Source: an uncultured Bacilli bacterium (lineage in GTDB: Bacteria; Bacillota_I; Bacilli_A; RF39; UBA660). Taken from it: 64,000 nucleotides of DNA. Every line of letters begins with the position of its first letter. Within the stretch, counting starts at the first letter, position 1. The stretch covers positions 28,312-92,311 of the forward strand of contig CAKOUR010000004.1 in the NCBI GenBank assembly GCA_934120635.1, written 5' to 3'. Of the stretch, positions 52,079-60,391 are shown one piece after another. Made by a program: the position numbers and the translations under genes. The notes under the pieces were generated by a model, which ran no database searches, was not told the DNA's origin, and saw nothing but the letters and a program-made list of their open reading frames with translations.

Positions 52079-52431
52079 TGAAGAAGATTATTTTTGTTGT
52101 TATTTGTTTTTGTTTTCTTTTTCTTTATTTGAAGGTGGGGATTTATATTCCTTGTTTGTTTAGAAAGTTAACTGGTTTTTATTGTCCAGGATGTGGGATT
52201 ACCAGGATGTTTTTGTCGATTTTGCAGTTAGATTTTTATCAAGCTTTTCGATATAATCCTTTGGTGTTTATTCTGTTTGTTGGGGTTATTTTGTTTAAAA
52301 TACTTCGTTTTAATTTTTCTAAGAAGAGTAAGAAATATGCTAGTTATTTTCTTTTAGTGATTGTTATTTTTTATGGAGTATTAAGGAATATAGAGTTATT
52401 TTCTTATTTGAAGCCTACGGTAATTCGGTGA
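52078..52431 (+). CDS. DUF2752 membrane protein
   Basis: A 117-residue membrane protein with the DUF2752 signature CPGCGITRMF and three helices (about 3-22, 55-77, 88-105). It begins at the ATG that overlaps the previous stop by one base and is therefore translationally coupled to the DUF4234 gene. DUF2752 is unassigned biochemically; the two cysteines could bind metal or form a redox pair. Confidence 0.85.
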   Translation: MKKIIFVVICFCFLFLYLKVGIYIPCLFRKLTGFYCPGCGITRMFLSILQLDFYQAFRYNPLVFILFVGVILFKILRFNFSKKSKKYASYFLLVIVIFYGVLRNIELFSYLKPTVIR

Positions 52432-52435
52432 TTTT

Positions 52436-52461
52436 AGCTTAAGTTTTGGCTTGAGCTTTTT
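52436..52461 (+). terminator. Intrinsic terminator
   Basis: AGCTTAAG (52436-52443) pairs with CTTGAGCT (52450-52457), one wobble, then T. Confidence 0.75.
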
Positions 52462-52550
52462 CTTTTGGAAAATGGCTTGTCAGTATTTTTTAGTTATGGT
52501 AAGATAGAGAGGTAACTGATGGATTAGGAAAATAGAGAGAGGGGAATATT

Positions 52551-53543
52551 ATGGATGAGAGAATTATTACTAGTGATTTACTGGAGGAAGATTCTGATGA
52601 GATGACGATTCGGCCTCAGAGTTTAGGTGAGTATATTGGGCAAACTGATGTTAAGGAGAATATGAATATTTTTATAAAAAGTGCTCTTATTAGAAAGAAG
52701 CCTCTTGATCATGTTCTTTTGTATGGCCCTCCTGGTCTTGGTAAGACAACTTTGGCATATATTATTGCTAATGAGCTTGGTAGTAATGTGAAAACTGCTA
52801 GTGGTCCTTCGATTGAAAAGAGTGGGGATTTAGCGGCTATTCTTTCTACTTTGGAAGAGAATGATGTTTTATTTATTGATGAGATTCATCGTATTCCTAG
52901 ATTTATTGAAGAAATATTATATCCTGCTATGGAGGATTTTTGTTTGGATATTGTTGTAGGAAGTGAAGGATCAACAAGGAATATTAGGATTAATTTACCT
53001 CCTTTTACTTTAGTTGGAGCAACAACTAGAGCAGGGGATTTGTCTGCTCCTTTAAGAGATCGATTTGGAATTATTTCTAAGTTAAATTATTATACGGAAG
53101 ATGAGTTGTATAAAATAGTTAAGAGAACTTCTAGAGTTTTAAAGATGGATATTGATGATGATGCTGCTTTAGAACTTGCTAAAAGAAGTAGAGGAACGCC
53201 TCGTGTTGCTAATCGTTTATTTAAAAGAGTAAGAGATTTTGCTTTAGTAGCAGGTAGTAATACAATAACACTAGAAATTATTAAAGATGCATTAAAGAGA
53301 TTGAAGGTAGATGGCTTAGGTCTAGATGATACGGATTATCATTTATTAATGGCAATAATTGAACGGTTTAATGGAGGTCCTGTTGGTCTTGATGCATTAG
53401 CTTCTTCTATTGGTGAGGAATCTTCAACTATTGAGGATGTTTATGAGCCTTATCTTTTGCAGATTGGTCTTTTAAAGAGAACTTCAAGAGGAAGAATGGT
53501 GACGGATTTGGCCTATCATCATCTAAATATTTCAAAAAAATAA
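52551..53543 (+). CDS. ruvB: Holliday junction branch migration helicase RuvB
   Basis: A 330-residue RuvB motor. Walker A is YGPPGLGKTT, Walker B FIDEIHRI, sensor GATTRAGDLSAPLRDRF, and the C-terminal winged helix ends GRMVTDLAYHHL. It drives branch migration with RuvA and RuvC. ruvA is not next to it, unlike in most genomes. GAGAGGGG precedes the ATG. Confidence 0.97.
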   Translation: MDERIITSDLLEEDSDEMTIRPQSLGEYIGQTDVKENMNIFIKSALIRKKPLDHVLLYGPPGLGKTTLAYIIANELGSNVKTASGPSIEKSGDLAAILSTLEENDVLFIDEIHRIPRFIEEILYPAMEDFCLDIVVGSEGSTRNIRINLPPFTLVGATTRAGDLSAPLRDRFGIISKLNYYTEDELYKIVKRTSRVLKMDIDDDAALELAKRSRGTPRVANRLFKRVRDFALVAGSNTITLEIIKDALKRLKVDGLGLDDTDYHLLMAIIERFNGGPVGLDALASSIGEESSTIEDVYEPYLLQIGLLKRTSRGRMVTDLAYHHLNISKK

Positions 53544-53553
53544 AGAAATTAAG

Positions 53554-53595
53554 AAAAATACTTATCATGAGATTGAATTATGGTAAGTATTTTTT
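53554..53595 (+). terminator. ruvB terminator, 15-bp stem
   Basis: AAAAATACTTATCAT (53554-53568) pairs with ATGGTAAGTATTTTT (53580-53594), one wobble. It resembles the terminator at 24154 (shared AAAATACTTA stem). Confidence 0.8.
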
Positions 53596-53614
53596 GTGAA
53601 TAAATTTTCTCTTG

Positions 53615-53643
53615 TTGTTATTTTGAAAAAACTATTATATAAT
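53615..53643 (+). promoter_or_regulatory. Promoter of the SPFH operon
   Basis: TTGTTA (53615-53620), 17-base spacer, TATAAT (53638-53643). Confidence 0.6.
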
Positions 53644-53664
53644 TAATATAAGGAAGGTGAATAT

Positions 53665-54780
53665 ATGGGCTTAATTAAAGCAACGACTAGTTCTATCTCA
53701 CAAGGACTAGGAGATCAATTTAAAGAGTTTATTGTATGTCCTGAAATTGAAGATAATGTTTTGATTCAAAAGGGATATGTTAAACATGGTGAGGGTAATA
53801 AAAATCCAAGTGAAGGAATTATTACAAAAGGAAGTCAGATTGTTGTTCCTGCTGGTATGGCAATGATGATTGTTGATAATGGAGAAATTACTGAATTTTC
53901 TGCAGAACCTGGTACTTTTACTTATGATAAGAGTACAGAACCTACTGTTTTTGAAGGTGGTTTCTTTAAAGGCATAGGGGAAACGATAAAAACAATAGGA
54001 AGACGTATTACTTATGGAGGACAGCCTGCTCATGATCAGAGAGTATATTATGTTAATACTAAAGTGATTACAGGAAACAAGTTTGGTAGTCCTCAACCAA
54101 AGAAGATTACTGATGAAAAATATGGTATTTTGGAGGTAACATTCTTTGGGGAATATGCTTTTCAGGTAGAAGATCCGGTTAAGTTAGTAGCTAGTGTAAT
54201 TGGGGCTAATGCTAAGGATACTATTACTTATGAAGAGGTAGTAGGTAGTCAGTTAAAGACGAAATTTGTTGAAAAAGTAACTTATGCTATTTCTAATGTT
54301 ATGAGGAATAAGAAAGTCTCTTTTGGGGATATGGGATTATATGGTAGTGATATTTCTGATGAGATGAATACTTGTTTAAATGAATCATGGAAAGAAAAAT
54401 ATGGATTAGTGATTACTGATGTTGCTATGGGAGATATTAACTTAACTGATGAGTCAATGAAGAGAGTATCTCGTGTTGATGATGCTAAGATATTTTCGGA
54501 TGCTTCTATGCAATCAGGATTAATGGCAAGTGCTTCTGCTGAGGCGATGACAAAGGCTGCTTCTAATGAAAATGGTTCTATGGCGGGCTTTATGGGAATG
54601 TCTATGGCAAATCAAACTGGTGCTACGATGATGGGAGCAGTTAATCAAAATTTAGGAAATCAGAGTACTTCTTCAACTGGAATTACTAATGATTCGGGAA
54701 CATCTCCAAAGTTTTGTAGTAATTGTGGAGCTAAATTGACAGGAAAGTTTTGTAGTAATTGTGGGGCAAAGGCCGAATGA
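53665..54780 (+). CDS. SPFH-domain protein with C-terminal zinc ribbon (YdjI-like)
   Basis: A 371-residue protein of the SPFH/virion-core-protein-like family, like B. subtilis YdjI. The N-terminal start MGLIKATTSSISQGLGDQFK, ITKGSQIVVPAGMAMMIVDN and EPGTFTYD are typical, as is the alpha segment around ANAKDTITYEEVVGSQLKTK. After a Met/Ala/Ser-rich spacer the C-terminus carries a double CxxC zinc ribbon (FCSNCGAKLTGKFCSNCG). SPFH proteins form membrane-associated rings. It leads an operon with two Tim44-like zinc-ribbon proteins, and overlaps the first by 4 bases. Confidence 0.85.
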   Translation: MGLIKATTSSISQGLGDQFKEFIVCPEIEDNVLIQKGYVKHGEGNKNPSEGIITKGSQIVVPAGMAMMIVDNGEITEFSAEPGTFTYDKSTEPTVFEGGFFKGIGETIKTIGRRITYGGQPAHDQRVYYVNTKVITGNKFGSPQPKKITDEKYGILEVTFFGEYAFQVEDPVKLVASVIGANAKDTITYEEVVGSQLKTKFVEKVTYAISNVMRNKKVSFGDMGLYGSDISDEMNTCLNESWKEKYGLVITDVAMGDINLTDESMKRVSRVDDAKIFSDASMQSGLMASASAEAMTKAASNENGSMAGFMGMSMANQTGATMMGAVNQNLGNQSTSSTGITNDSGTSPKFCSNCGAKLTGKFCSNCGAKAE

Positions 54781-55310
54781 ATGAAATCTTAAAATATGAT
54801 AAAGATTTTAGTGAAAGTAAATTTATTACTTATGTTAATAATGTTTTTATTCAAATTTATACTTCATTGATGACTAAAGAAATAGAGAATATTAAGCATT
54901 TTGTTACCGATGATGTGTATGGGCAATTAAAGCAAAAAGTTGATATTTTGAATCAGAAAGGTTTAATTCAGATGTATGATGAATTGAATGTTGCAAAGAC
55001 AGATATTTTGCATTATCAAGTAGAAGATAATCAAATGATTATTCAGGTTATGATTCTTTCTAGATATTTGGATTACTTGATAGATTTAGATGGAAATTAT
55101 GTTAGCGGTAATCGAGATTCTAGGGTGAGTAGAAATAATTATTTAACATTTACTAAAAAAATTGACTTTCAGACAGTAGGTACAGTGAATAAATGTCCTG
55201 GTTGTGGAGCATCAATTGATGTTAATGCATCGGGGATTTGTCCATATTGTGGTACTGTTTATAATCAAGAAGATAAAAATTGGATATTATCTTCTATGAA
55301 TTTGGAGTAG
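54777..55310 (+). CDS. Tim44-like protein with zinc ribbon
   Basis: A 177-residue soluble protein. The ATG at 54777 overlaps the SPFH stop (ATGA); an earlier in-frame TTG lies inside that gene with no site. The core resembles the Tim44-like/NTF2 fold (YTSLMTKEIENIKHFVTDDV; IQVMILSRYLDYL). The C-terminus has a zinc ribbon CPGCGASIDVNASGICPYCG. It shares this layout with the next gene, which adds a membrane anchor, so the two probably form one complex with the SPFH protein. Confidence 0.75.
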   Translation: MNEILKYDKDFSESKFITYVNNVFIQIYTSLMTKEIENIKHFVTDDVYGQLKQKVDILNQKGLIQMYDELNVAKTDILHYQVEDNQMIIQVMILSRYLDYLIDLDGNYVSGNRDSRVSRNNYLTFTKKIDFQTVGTVNKCPGCGASIDVNASGICPYCGTVYNQEDKNWILSSMNLE

Positions 55311-55314
55311 TGAA

Positions 55315-56214
55315 ATGAAAAAAAAGGAAAGAGTTATCTTTATCATTCTGTTATTGTTGTGTCTATTTTTTCCTATTCATCAGTTATCTGCTGATTCTGG
55401 ATGGGATGGTGGCTATGATAGTGGTGGTTCTTCTGACTGGGGAAGTTCTTCTTCAGATTGGGGAAGTTCGTCCTCGGATTGGGGAAGTTCTTCTTCAGAT
55501 TGGAGTAGTTCTTCAGGAAGTCATTCTAGTGGGTCATTAGATCTTTTTACTGTTATTTCTATTTTAATTTTTATGGCTATTATTTTTGCTATTACGAATA
55601 AACCGAATAGTGGATCTAATCGTTTGATGGTACCAGGAGCATCGCTAGGTAAAATAAATCCTTATGATATCGATAAATTAAAGAAGTTTTTACCAGACTT
55701 TGATGAGGAAAAGTTTAAAGAAAAAGCTTATGAATTATATAAAGAGATTCAAGTTGCTTGGATGAATTTTGATAATGATTCAATTAGAAAATGTGTAACT
55801 GATGAGTTATATAATACTTATTCAGCACAATTATCTACATTAAAGGTAAAGAATCAAAAGAATATAATGAAGGATTTTCAATTATTAGATTCTAAGATTA
55901 TTGGTATGGAGACAAAAGAGAAGTTAGTTTCTCTTACTATAAAAATGAAGATAGAGTGCTATGACTATATTGTTGATAAAGAGGAAAAGACATTACGAGG
56001 TAATGATAAACAAAAAGTAATTTATGAGTATGCAATGACCTTTAATAAAGGGGTTAGTGATAAACCGAACAAATGTCCAAATTGTAATGCACCACTTGAT
56101 AATGTCAATTCTAGTAAGTGTCCTTATTGTGACTCTAATATTATTAATGAAAGTTATGATTGGGTACTTGCTAAAAAACAGGTGTTATCACAGACAATTA
56201 ATCATAAAAAATAA
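55315..56214 (+). CDS. Membrane Tim44-like protein with Ser-rich repeats and zinc ribbon
   Basis: A 299-residue protein: an N-terminal hydrophobic signal (VIFIILLLLCLFFPIHQLSAD), a repeat (SDWGSSS units, about residues 37-66), a membrane helix (about 78-95), and a cytoplasmic or extracytoplasmic Tim44-like domain (AYELYKEIQVAWMNFDNDSI; LTIKMKIECYDYIVD). The end is a zinc ribbon CPNCNAPLDNVNSSKCPYC. It starts 4 bases after the previous gene. The gene set matches the ydjG-ydjH-ydjI type group linked to membrane-stress response in B. subtilis; the exact role here is inference. Confidence 0.75.
   Translation: MKKKERVIFIILLLLCLFFPIHQLSADSGWDGGYDSGGSSDWGSSSSDWGSSSSDWGSSSSDWSSSSGSHSSGSLDLFTVISILIFMAIIFAITNKPNSGSNRLMVPGASLGKINPYDIDKLKKFLPDFDEEKFKEKAYELYKEIQVAWMNFDNDSIRKCVTDELYNTYSAQLSTLKVKNQKNIMKDFQLLDSKIIGMETKEKLVSLTIKMKIECYDYIVDKEEKTLRGNDKQKVIYEYAMTFNKGVSDKPNKCPNCNAPLDNVNSSKCPYCDSNIINESYDWVLAKKQVLSQTINHKK
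55435..55518 (+). repeat. Tandem 21-base repeat
   Basis: Four copies coding DWGSSSS (last copy DWSSSSG) in the Tim44-like membrane gene; possible slippage site. Confidence 0.8.
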
Positions 56215-56224
56215 ATAAAAATGG

Positions 56225-56254
56225 GAACAGATGGATTTCTGTTCTCAATTTTTT
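56225..56254 (+). terminator. Terminator of the SPFH operon
   Basis: GAACAGA (56225-56231) pairs with TCTGTTC (56238-56244), 6-base loop, then T-rich tail. It marks the end of the host genes before the mobile element. Confidence 0.8.
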
Positions 56255-56291
56255 ATGAATAATACTTAACTTTATGGTTAATGAAAAAAAT

Positions 56292-56311
56292 AAAAAAACC
56301 TCAAAATGAGG
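56292..56311 (-). terminator. Terminator after RNA element copy A (minus strand)
   Basis: On the minus strand CCTCA-type stem (TGAGG/CCTCA, 56299-56303 with 56307-56311) is followed by T-run (A-run 56292-56298 on plus). Confidence 0.65.
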
Positions 56312-56320
56312 ATTTGAATA

Positions 56321-56392
56321 TTCTTATGGTACGTGGATATAGTATATCCGAAAGCTAAGTAATCAGTTAATAAATAACTAATCTCTATAAAT
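56321..56392 (-). ncRNA. Conserved structured RNA element, copy A
   Basis: About 72 bases closely match copy B at 57120-57191. Invariant parts on the plus strand are TTATGGTACG, AGTATATCCGAAA and AGTT-ATAAA-AACTAATC. It contains a 15-base perfect palindrome (GGATATAGTATATCC) and a hairpin AGTTA/TAACT whose closing pair is A-T here and G-C in copy B. It is followed on the minus strand by a terminator. It lies downstream of the GNAT gene with no minus-strand gene after it; a promoter of its own is weak. Confidence 0.55.
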
Positions 56393-56420
56393 AGAATACT
56401 ATACTTTTTACTAAATTATT

Positions 56421-56993
56421 TTATTTAATGTTATCATATCTATTTTTTAATACTCTAACTAACTTTTTATGTAATTGTTGTTCTAATGTTTCTTCATTAT
56501 TCTTTGTTAGTGTTTCGTTAAAACATAATTCTTGAGTTCTATCATTATATAAACCTGAAACTATTTCAGTTAATTCCCAACCATATTTGTTAATAATTGG
56601 TCTAAACATTTCTAATTTATAATCTGCTAATGTTATAAGTGGTTTAGTTGTACCTAACCATCTCATTGATTCTTCAACTATTGCTGTTCCTATTCCTAAG
56701 CCTCTATATTTATCAGAAACATATAATGTACATATTTTTTGTTCTTCTTTATCTCTTTTTAGACAAGTCATTGAAATTATTTCATTATCATCTTCTGGAT
56801 TTCTAACAAATAGTATATTTCGTTCATCTCCATTTATAGTTGCAGGTAATTGTTTAGTAAAATACCATTCTTTATATTTTGGGTAATCATCACAAATAAA
56901 ATCTGTTATCATATAAATTTTTGTAGCAAGTATCATAAACTCTTCTTCTGTGACATTACTTACATATTTTTTTAAACTTTCAATATTTGTCAT
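56421..56993 (-). CDS. GNAT-family N-acetyltransferase
   Basis: A 190-residue acetyltransferase. ATG 56993 has AAGGTGA eight bases upstream; an earlier GTG at 57005 lies inside that site. The acetyl-CoA loop is RGLGIGTAIVEE (VSDKYRGLGIGTAIVEESMR), with preceding strand KICTLYVS. The N-terminal region (EWYFTKQLPATINGDERNI) is family-specific and not enough to name a substrate. It is the last gene of the mobile element and lies between two copies of a conserved RNA element. Its leader contains promoter, RNA element and terminator, so expression is probably controlled by conditional termination. Small-molecule or antibiotic modification is possible; unproven. Confidence 0.8.
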   Translation of the reverse strand: MTNIESLKKYVSNVTEEEFMILATKIYMITDFICDDYPKYKEWYFTKQLPATINGDERNILFVRNPEDDNEIISMTCLKRDKEEQKICTLYVSDKYRGLGIGTAIVEESMRWLGTTKPLITLADYKLEMFRPIINKYGWELTEIVSGLYNDRTQELCFNETLTKNNEETLEQQLHKKLVRVLKNRYDNIK

Positions 56994-57061
56994 TCCATTT
57001 CTCACCTTAAAATTGCCATTTATAATACCATCCTTTCTTTCTAGGATAGTTTCTTAAACAC

Positions 57062-57088
57062 AAAAACTAATCCATTTCTGAATTAGTT
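57062..57088 (-). terminator. Conditional terminator before the GNAT gene
   Basis: On the minus strand AACTAATTC (57088-57080) pairs with GGATTAGTT (57073-57065) including one G-U wobble, then T. On the plus strand the same position is a C-A mismatch, which supports minus-strand function. It lies between promoter and start codon. Confidence 0.6.
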
Positions 57089-57119
57089 ATTTATTAAAAC
57101 TCGAAAAGTTCGGGCAGAT

Positions 57120-57191
57120 TTCCTTATGGTACGGACAATTAGTATATCCGAAACCTTAGGAATAGTTGATAAACAACTAATCACTAAATAC
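57120..57191 (-). ncRNA. Conserved structured RNA element, copy B (GNAT leader)
   Basis: It begins within a few bases of the predicted transcription start and matches copy A. Elements on the minus strand: hairpin AGTTG/CAACT, a CGGA/TCCG hairpin, and CCATAAGGAA. The segment GATTAGTT at the 5' end equals the terminator's right arm (57065-57072 in reverse), so it could pair with the left arm and form an antiterminator. I know no riboswitch family with this sequence. Confidence 0.6.
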
Positions 57192-57220
57192 ATTTTACCA
57201 AATAATAGAAAAAGTCGCAA
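57192..57220 (-). promoter_or_regulatory. GNAT-leader promoter
   Basis: Minus-strand TTGCGA (57220-57215), 17-base spacer, TAAAAT (57197-57192). The RNA element starts right after it. Confidence 0.6.
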
Positions 57221-57243
57221 TATTTTTTCGCTACTTTAATATA

Positions 57244-57903
57244 TTAATCAGCTTTTTTCAAAGATTTCACAAATGGCTTTCCTTTAGAATTACTAATTTC
57301 TACACCAGATAATTTGATTTCTAGGAAAGATTCTATTCTACCTAATTCACTTATTGAAAGTGAATCAACTAAATCAAATTTAATTAACCCTATTAATTGA
57401 TTATAATATGCATCAATACTTTGTTGATTTTTATTTAGTTCTTTTGCTTTTAATAAATCTTCTAGTTCTTTTAGTTTTTCTTTCTTTTTCGTAATATCTT
57501 CAGGGGCAATTTTACTAAATTCTTGATTTGCTAAATTAATTCTATCATCTATAGATGATTTAGTAGAAATATCGTAATTTAATATTTCATCTATGGCTTT
57601 TGAATTGCCATTTAAAAGTTGATTTATTAATTTAACTAAATATGGTGGTTTATATTCATCATAACTATATCGATAAATATCTCTTGTTTCTTCAAAATAT
57701 TCTTTTTCTTTTCCAGTAGGAGTATATGTGAAATTTCTAATAATTTCATCAGTAAATCTTGGTGAATAATCACTTTCATACTCTTCGTGTTGTATAAAAC
57801 TACAATTATTTATAATTTCCTTTTTTAATTTTTCAATTTCTTCTTTATCAAAATCAACTTGATATTTTTCAATTACTTCGTCATTTTTTCTAAAATAAAT
57901 CAT
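57244..57903 (-). CDS. Hypothetical protein of the mobile element
   Basis: About 219 residues from ATG 57903, chosen because GGAGGG lies seven bases upstream; the ATG at 57918 overlaps that site. It is soluble and charged, with a helical C-terminal half (KEKLKELEDLLKAKELNKNQ). I see no signal peptide, membrane helix or known motif. It sits between the KilA-N and GNAT genes and probably belongs to the element's cargo. Confidence 0.6.
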   Translation of the reverse strand: MIYFRKNDEVIEKYQVDFDKEEIEKLKKEIINNCSFIQHEEYESDYSPRFTDEIIRNFTYTPTGKEKEYFEETRDIYRYSYDEYKPPYLVKLINQLLNGNSKAIDEILNYDISTKSSIDDRINLANQEFSKIAPEDITKKKEKLKELEDLLKAKELNKNQQSIDAYYNQLIGLIKFDLVDSLSISELGRIESFLEIKLSGVEISNSKGKPFVKSLKKAD

Positions 57904-57995
57904 ATTCAAACCCTCCATTAATAACTATTATATCATAATTATTTGCTTTTGTGTTTATTATAGTTTAATTTATCTCTCAAAATCATCTTTTAATT

Positions 57996-58874
57996 TCATA
58001 AAGGCAATGCTTGTTTATCATTAACCTTATGTTCAATATATTCAAGGTTATTAAATGATTTATTATTTTTTAATAATTCCATTTGTTTTCTTGCTATATT
58101 ATTTAATCTAACTAATCTCTCACTTTGTGGTATTTTCATTTCTATTAATTCTGCATTAATGTTTTCTAAATTATTTAATATTACCAAATGAAGTAAATCA
58201 GTATAATCTCTAATATTTCCTTTATCTGCAATTTCAGGATTAAGTGTACGCCATTCCTTAGCAGTCATACCAAATAATGCAACATTTAATACATCTGCTT
58301 CTTCTGCATATACAAACTTCTTTTGTTTTTCAGTTAAAGTAGGAACTATTACACTTTTAATGGCATCAGTATGAACTACATAACTAACTTTAGCCAATAC
58401 TCTATTAGCATGCCAATCAATTTTATTTTGATATGCTTCATTTTTCTTTAATCTTTCAAATTCTTGAATTACATATAATTTAAACTCTGGAGAAAGCCAA
58501 CTGGCAAATTCTAAAGCAATATCACTTCTAGCATAAGTCCCACCATTATTACCAGATTTAGAAATAATACCAACAGCATTAGTTTCTTTAATCCATTTTT
58601 GTGGTGACATATAGAAACTATTTTTACCAGCTTCATTCTCAAAGGTCTCGAATTCGTGACCTTTGAAATTCTCGTTATTCAATTGTTCCCATAAACCTAA
58701 ATATGCCAAAACATCTTTATTTCTCATCCAAGCATAAATAGGAACTTTAGGTTCTTCTGGATTTGCATATCGTGCTAAATCGGTTAATGAAATAAATTCT
58801 TTATTGTCTATTCTTAAAACGCTTATTTTTTGCTCTTTTACTACTATTTGTGTTTTTATATTGTCACTATTCAT
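57996..58874 (-). CDS. KilA-N domain protein
   Basis: A 292-residue protein with an N-terminal KilA-N DNA-binding domain (EFISLTDLARYANPEEPKVP; GTYARSDIALEFASWLSPEF; YVIQEFERLKKNEAYQN). The C-terminal half is a helical part with an LTEKQKKFVYAEEADVLNVALFG segment seen in many antirepressor-like proteins. KilA-N proteins occur in phages and mobile elements, often as antirepressors or in defence-associated loci. It lies between the HEPN gene and the unknown gene, same strand. Confidence 0.8.
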   Translation of the reverse strand: MNSDNIKTQIVVKEQKISVLRIDNKEFISLTDLARYANPEEPKVPIYAWMRNKDVLAYLGLWEQLNNENFKGHEFETFENEAGKNSFYMSPQKWIKETNAVGIISKSGNNGGTYARSDIALEFASWLSPEFKLYVIQEFERLKKNEAYQNKIDWHANRVLAKVSYVVHTDAIKSVIVPTLTEKQKKFVYAEEADVLNVALFGMTAKEWRTLNPEIADKGNIRDYTDLLHLVILNNLENINAELIEMKIPQSERLVRLNNIARKQMELLKNNKSFNNLEYIEHKVNDKQALPL

Positions 58875-58912
58875 AATTCATGTCCTTTCCATATTTTAAT
58901 AAAATTTTATAT

Positions 58913-60331
58913 TTAAAATATTCTATTGATTATTTCGGCTATTTCATCTGTCGTGAAATTAGAACGTTTTAAAATAATACAATGAACTAATCTCTTAACT
59001 AATAAATAAGATACAATTTCAACATTCGAAAATTTCTTACTCAATGCACTATGAGTTATTTCATTTCTTTTTTTTGCAAACGTTTGAGCTAAATCTCCAT
59101 TTGAGACATTAGTCATATTATAATTAACAAATAATCTTTGTTTTGTTTTTTCTAATGGTTTTATAAATTCTTTAAGTGAGGAAGATATTTGTTCATGAAG
59201 CGCGCCATCTAAATTATTTATTGTGTCATAAAAATTGTCTATATAGCCTAATTCTGTGTTAGATGAATTAGGAGTTCTTAATTCAGATATATAGTTTAAT
59301 ATATTATCTTTTAGCACTTTATATTTTTTATGTTTATTAGCTTTATATTTAGGGTGTAGCTTGTCAAATTGTCCTTCAAATGAAGAAGCTATTTTTATAA
59401 ATTGGTATGAATCTACATGACTATCTTCATATGAATTATTTGGATACGAGAATAAAGTATTTTTTTCTGTTGATAAAATATTATATAAATTTTCAAAGTT
59501 ATTTACTAGTGTATCCAAAGAAAGAGATAAATTAATATCAGATAAATCAATGTTTTTATCTTTCGGTAAGTTTATATGTAAAAAATAGTCAGTTGTTACT
59601 AATTTCCTTTTTTTATTTTTCCAGTTATCAAATTCACTTTTTGATAACCATATTTTTGAAGTTAACTTTATTTCATCAAATTCAATTATATTTCTATTAT
59701 AAAGAAAACACATCAATTCATGCATAGATTTGTAATATTCAATTATATCGTTAACTTGTTTCTTTTCGTTAAAATTAATCCATATCTGAGATTTTAATTT
59801 AATTGGAGTATTTAATTCCTTGCTCGAAATATTCCACATAATACCAAAATTAAATATATCTCCATTAACGTTTAGTTTTCTTAATAATTCTTTTGAATTA
59901 TGAAATTTAAATTTTGGTTTTAATCTCTTTGTTATTTCTTTATTTTCTATTAAGAGTTTTGGACTATACAATTGATCAATGCATTTTCCTCTAAATTGCA
60001 TTGACGTAAAATTTATTGCTTTTGGGGCAGGTATATACCCATTATCTTTTCCATAAATATATGCTGGAACATATCCTCTTAGGAATGAACGTCCAATTTT
60101 TTGAAGTTCGACATTTACAAAAGCGATTGAGTTTCCTTGTAAAGTAGTTCCAAAATATGTATTTTCTTCAATGCTAGAATTTTTAGTTCTAAAAAAAATA
60201 CTGCTATAATTACTCCAATCATTTTCAATATCATTGGAAAAAATAGTTAAAATATTATTTTCAAAATGAAACGCATGTTCTTTCCCTTCAAAAGTTATTT
60301 TTCCATCTCTAACAAAATTTTCAAAATTCAT
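58913..60331 (-). CDS. ApeA-like HEPN anti-phage protein
   Basis: A 472-residue protein. The N-terminal 230 residues resemble the ApeA N-terminal beta domain (YFGTTLQGNSIAFVNVELQK, FLRGYVPAYIYGKD-type segment). The C-terminal helical part has an RX4H HEPN motif, AKKRNEITHSAL, typical of HEPN RNases, preceded by LAQTFA. ApeA-type single-gene systems in bacteria stop phage growth through the HEPN nuclease. It is located in a mobile element, in keeping with defence cargo. Domain boundaries are by eye, and the match to ApeA is not tested. Confidence 0.6.
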   Translation of the reverse strand: MNFENFVRDGKITFEGKEHAFHFENNILTIFSNDIENDWSNYSSIFFRTKNSSIEENTYFGTTLQGNSIAFVNVELQKIGRSFLRGYVPAYIYGKDNGYIPAPKAINFTSMQFRGKCIDQLYSPKLLIENKEITKRLKPKFKFHNSKELLRKLNVNGDIFNFGIMWNISSKELNTPIKLKSQIWINFNEKKQVNDIIEYYKSMHELMCFLYNRNIIEFDEIKLTSKIWLSKSEFDNWKNKKRKLVTTDYFLHINLPKDKNIDLSDINLSLSLDTLVNNFENLYNILSTEKNTLFSYPNNSYEDSHVDSYQFIKIASSFEGQFDKLHPKYKANKHKKYKVLKDNILNYISELRTPNSSNTELGYIDNFYDTINNLDGALHEQISSSLKEFIKPLEKTKQRLFVNYNMTNVSNGDLAQTFAKKRNEITHSALSKKFSNVEIVSYLLVKRLVHCIILKRSNFTTDEIAEIINRIF

Positions 60332-60391
60332 TTCTATCCACTCCTAACTATAAGATGCTATATCTTTATTATACTACAATAATTATATTAA

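Noticed and set aside
53707..54096. Minus-strand Ser/Asn-rich frame
   Set aside because: Antisense to the SPFH gene; shadow frame without start signals.
55435..55518. CRISPR-like array
   Set aside because: The short repeat is in-frame coding (DWGSSSS units) with no spacers and no cas genes in the window.
57062..57191. T-box riboswitch in the GNAT leader
   Set aside because: No TGGNACC T-box sequence, no specifier loop layout, and the downstream gene is not amino-acid related.
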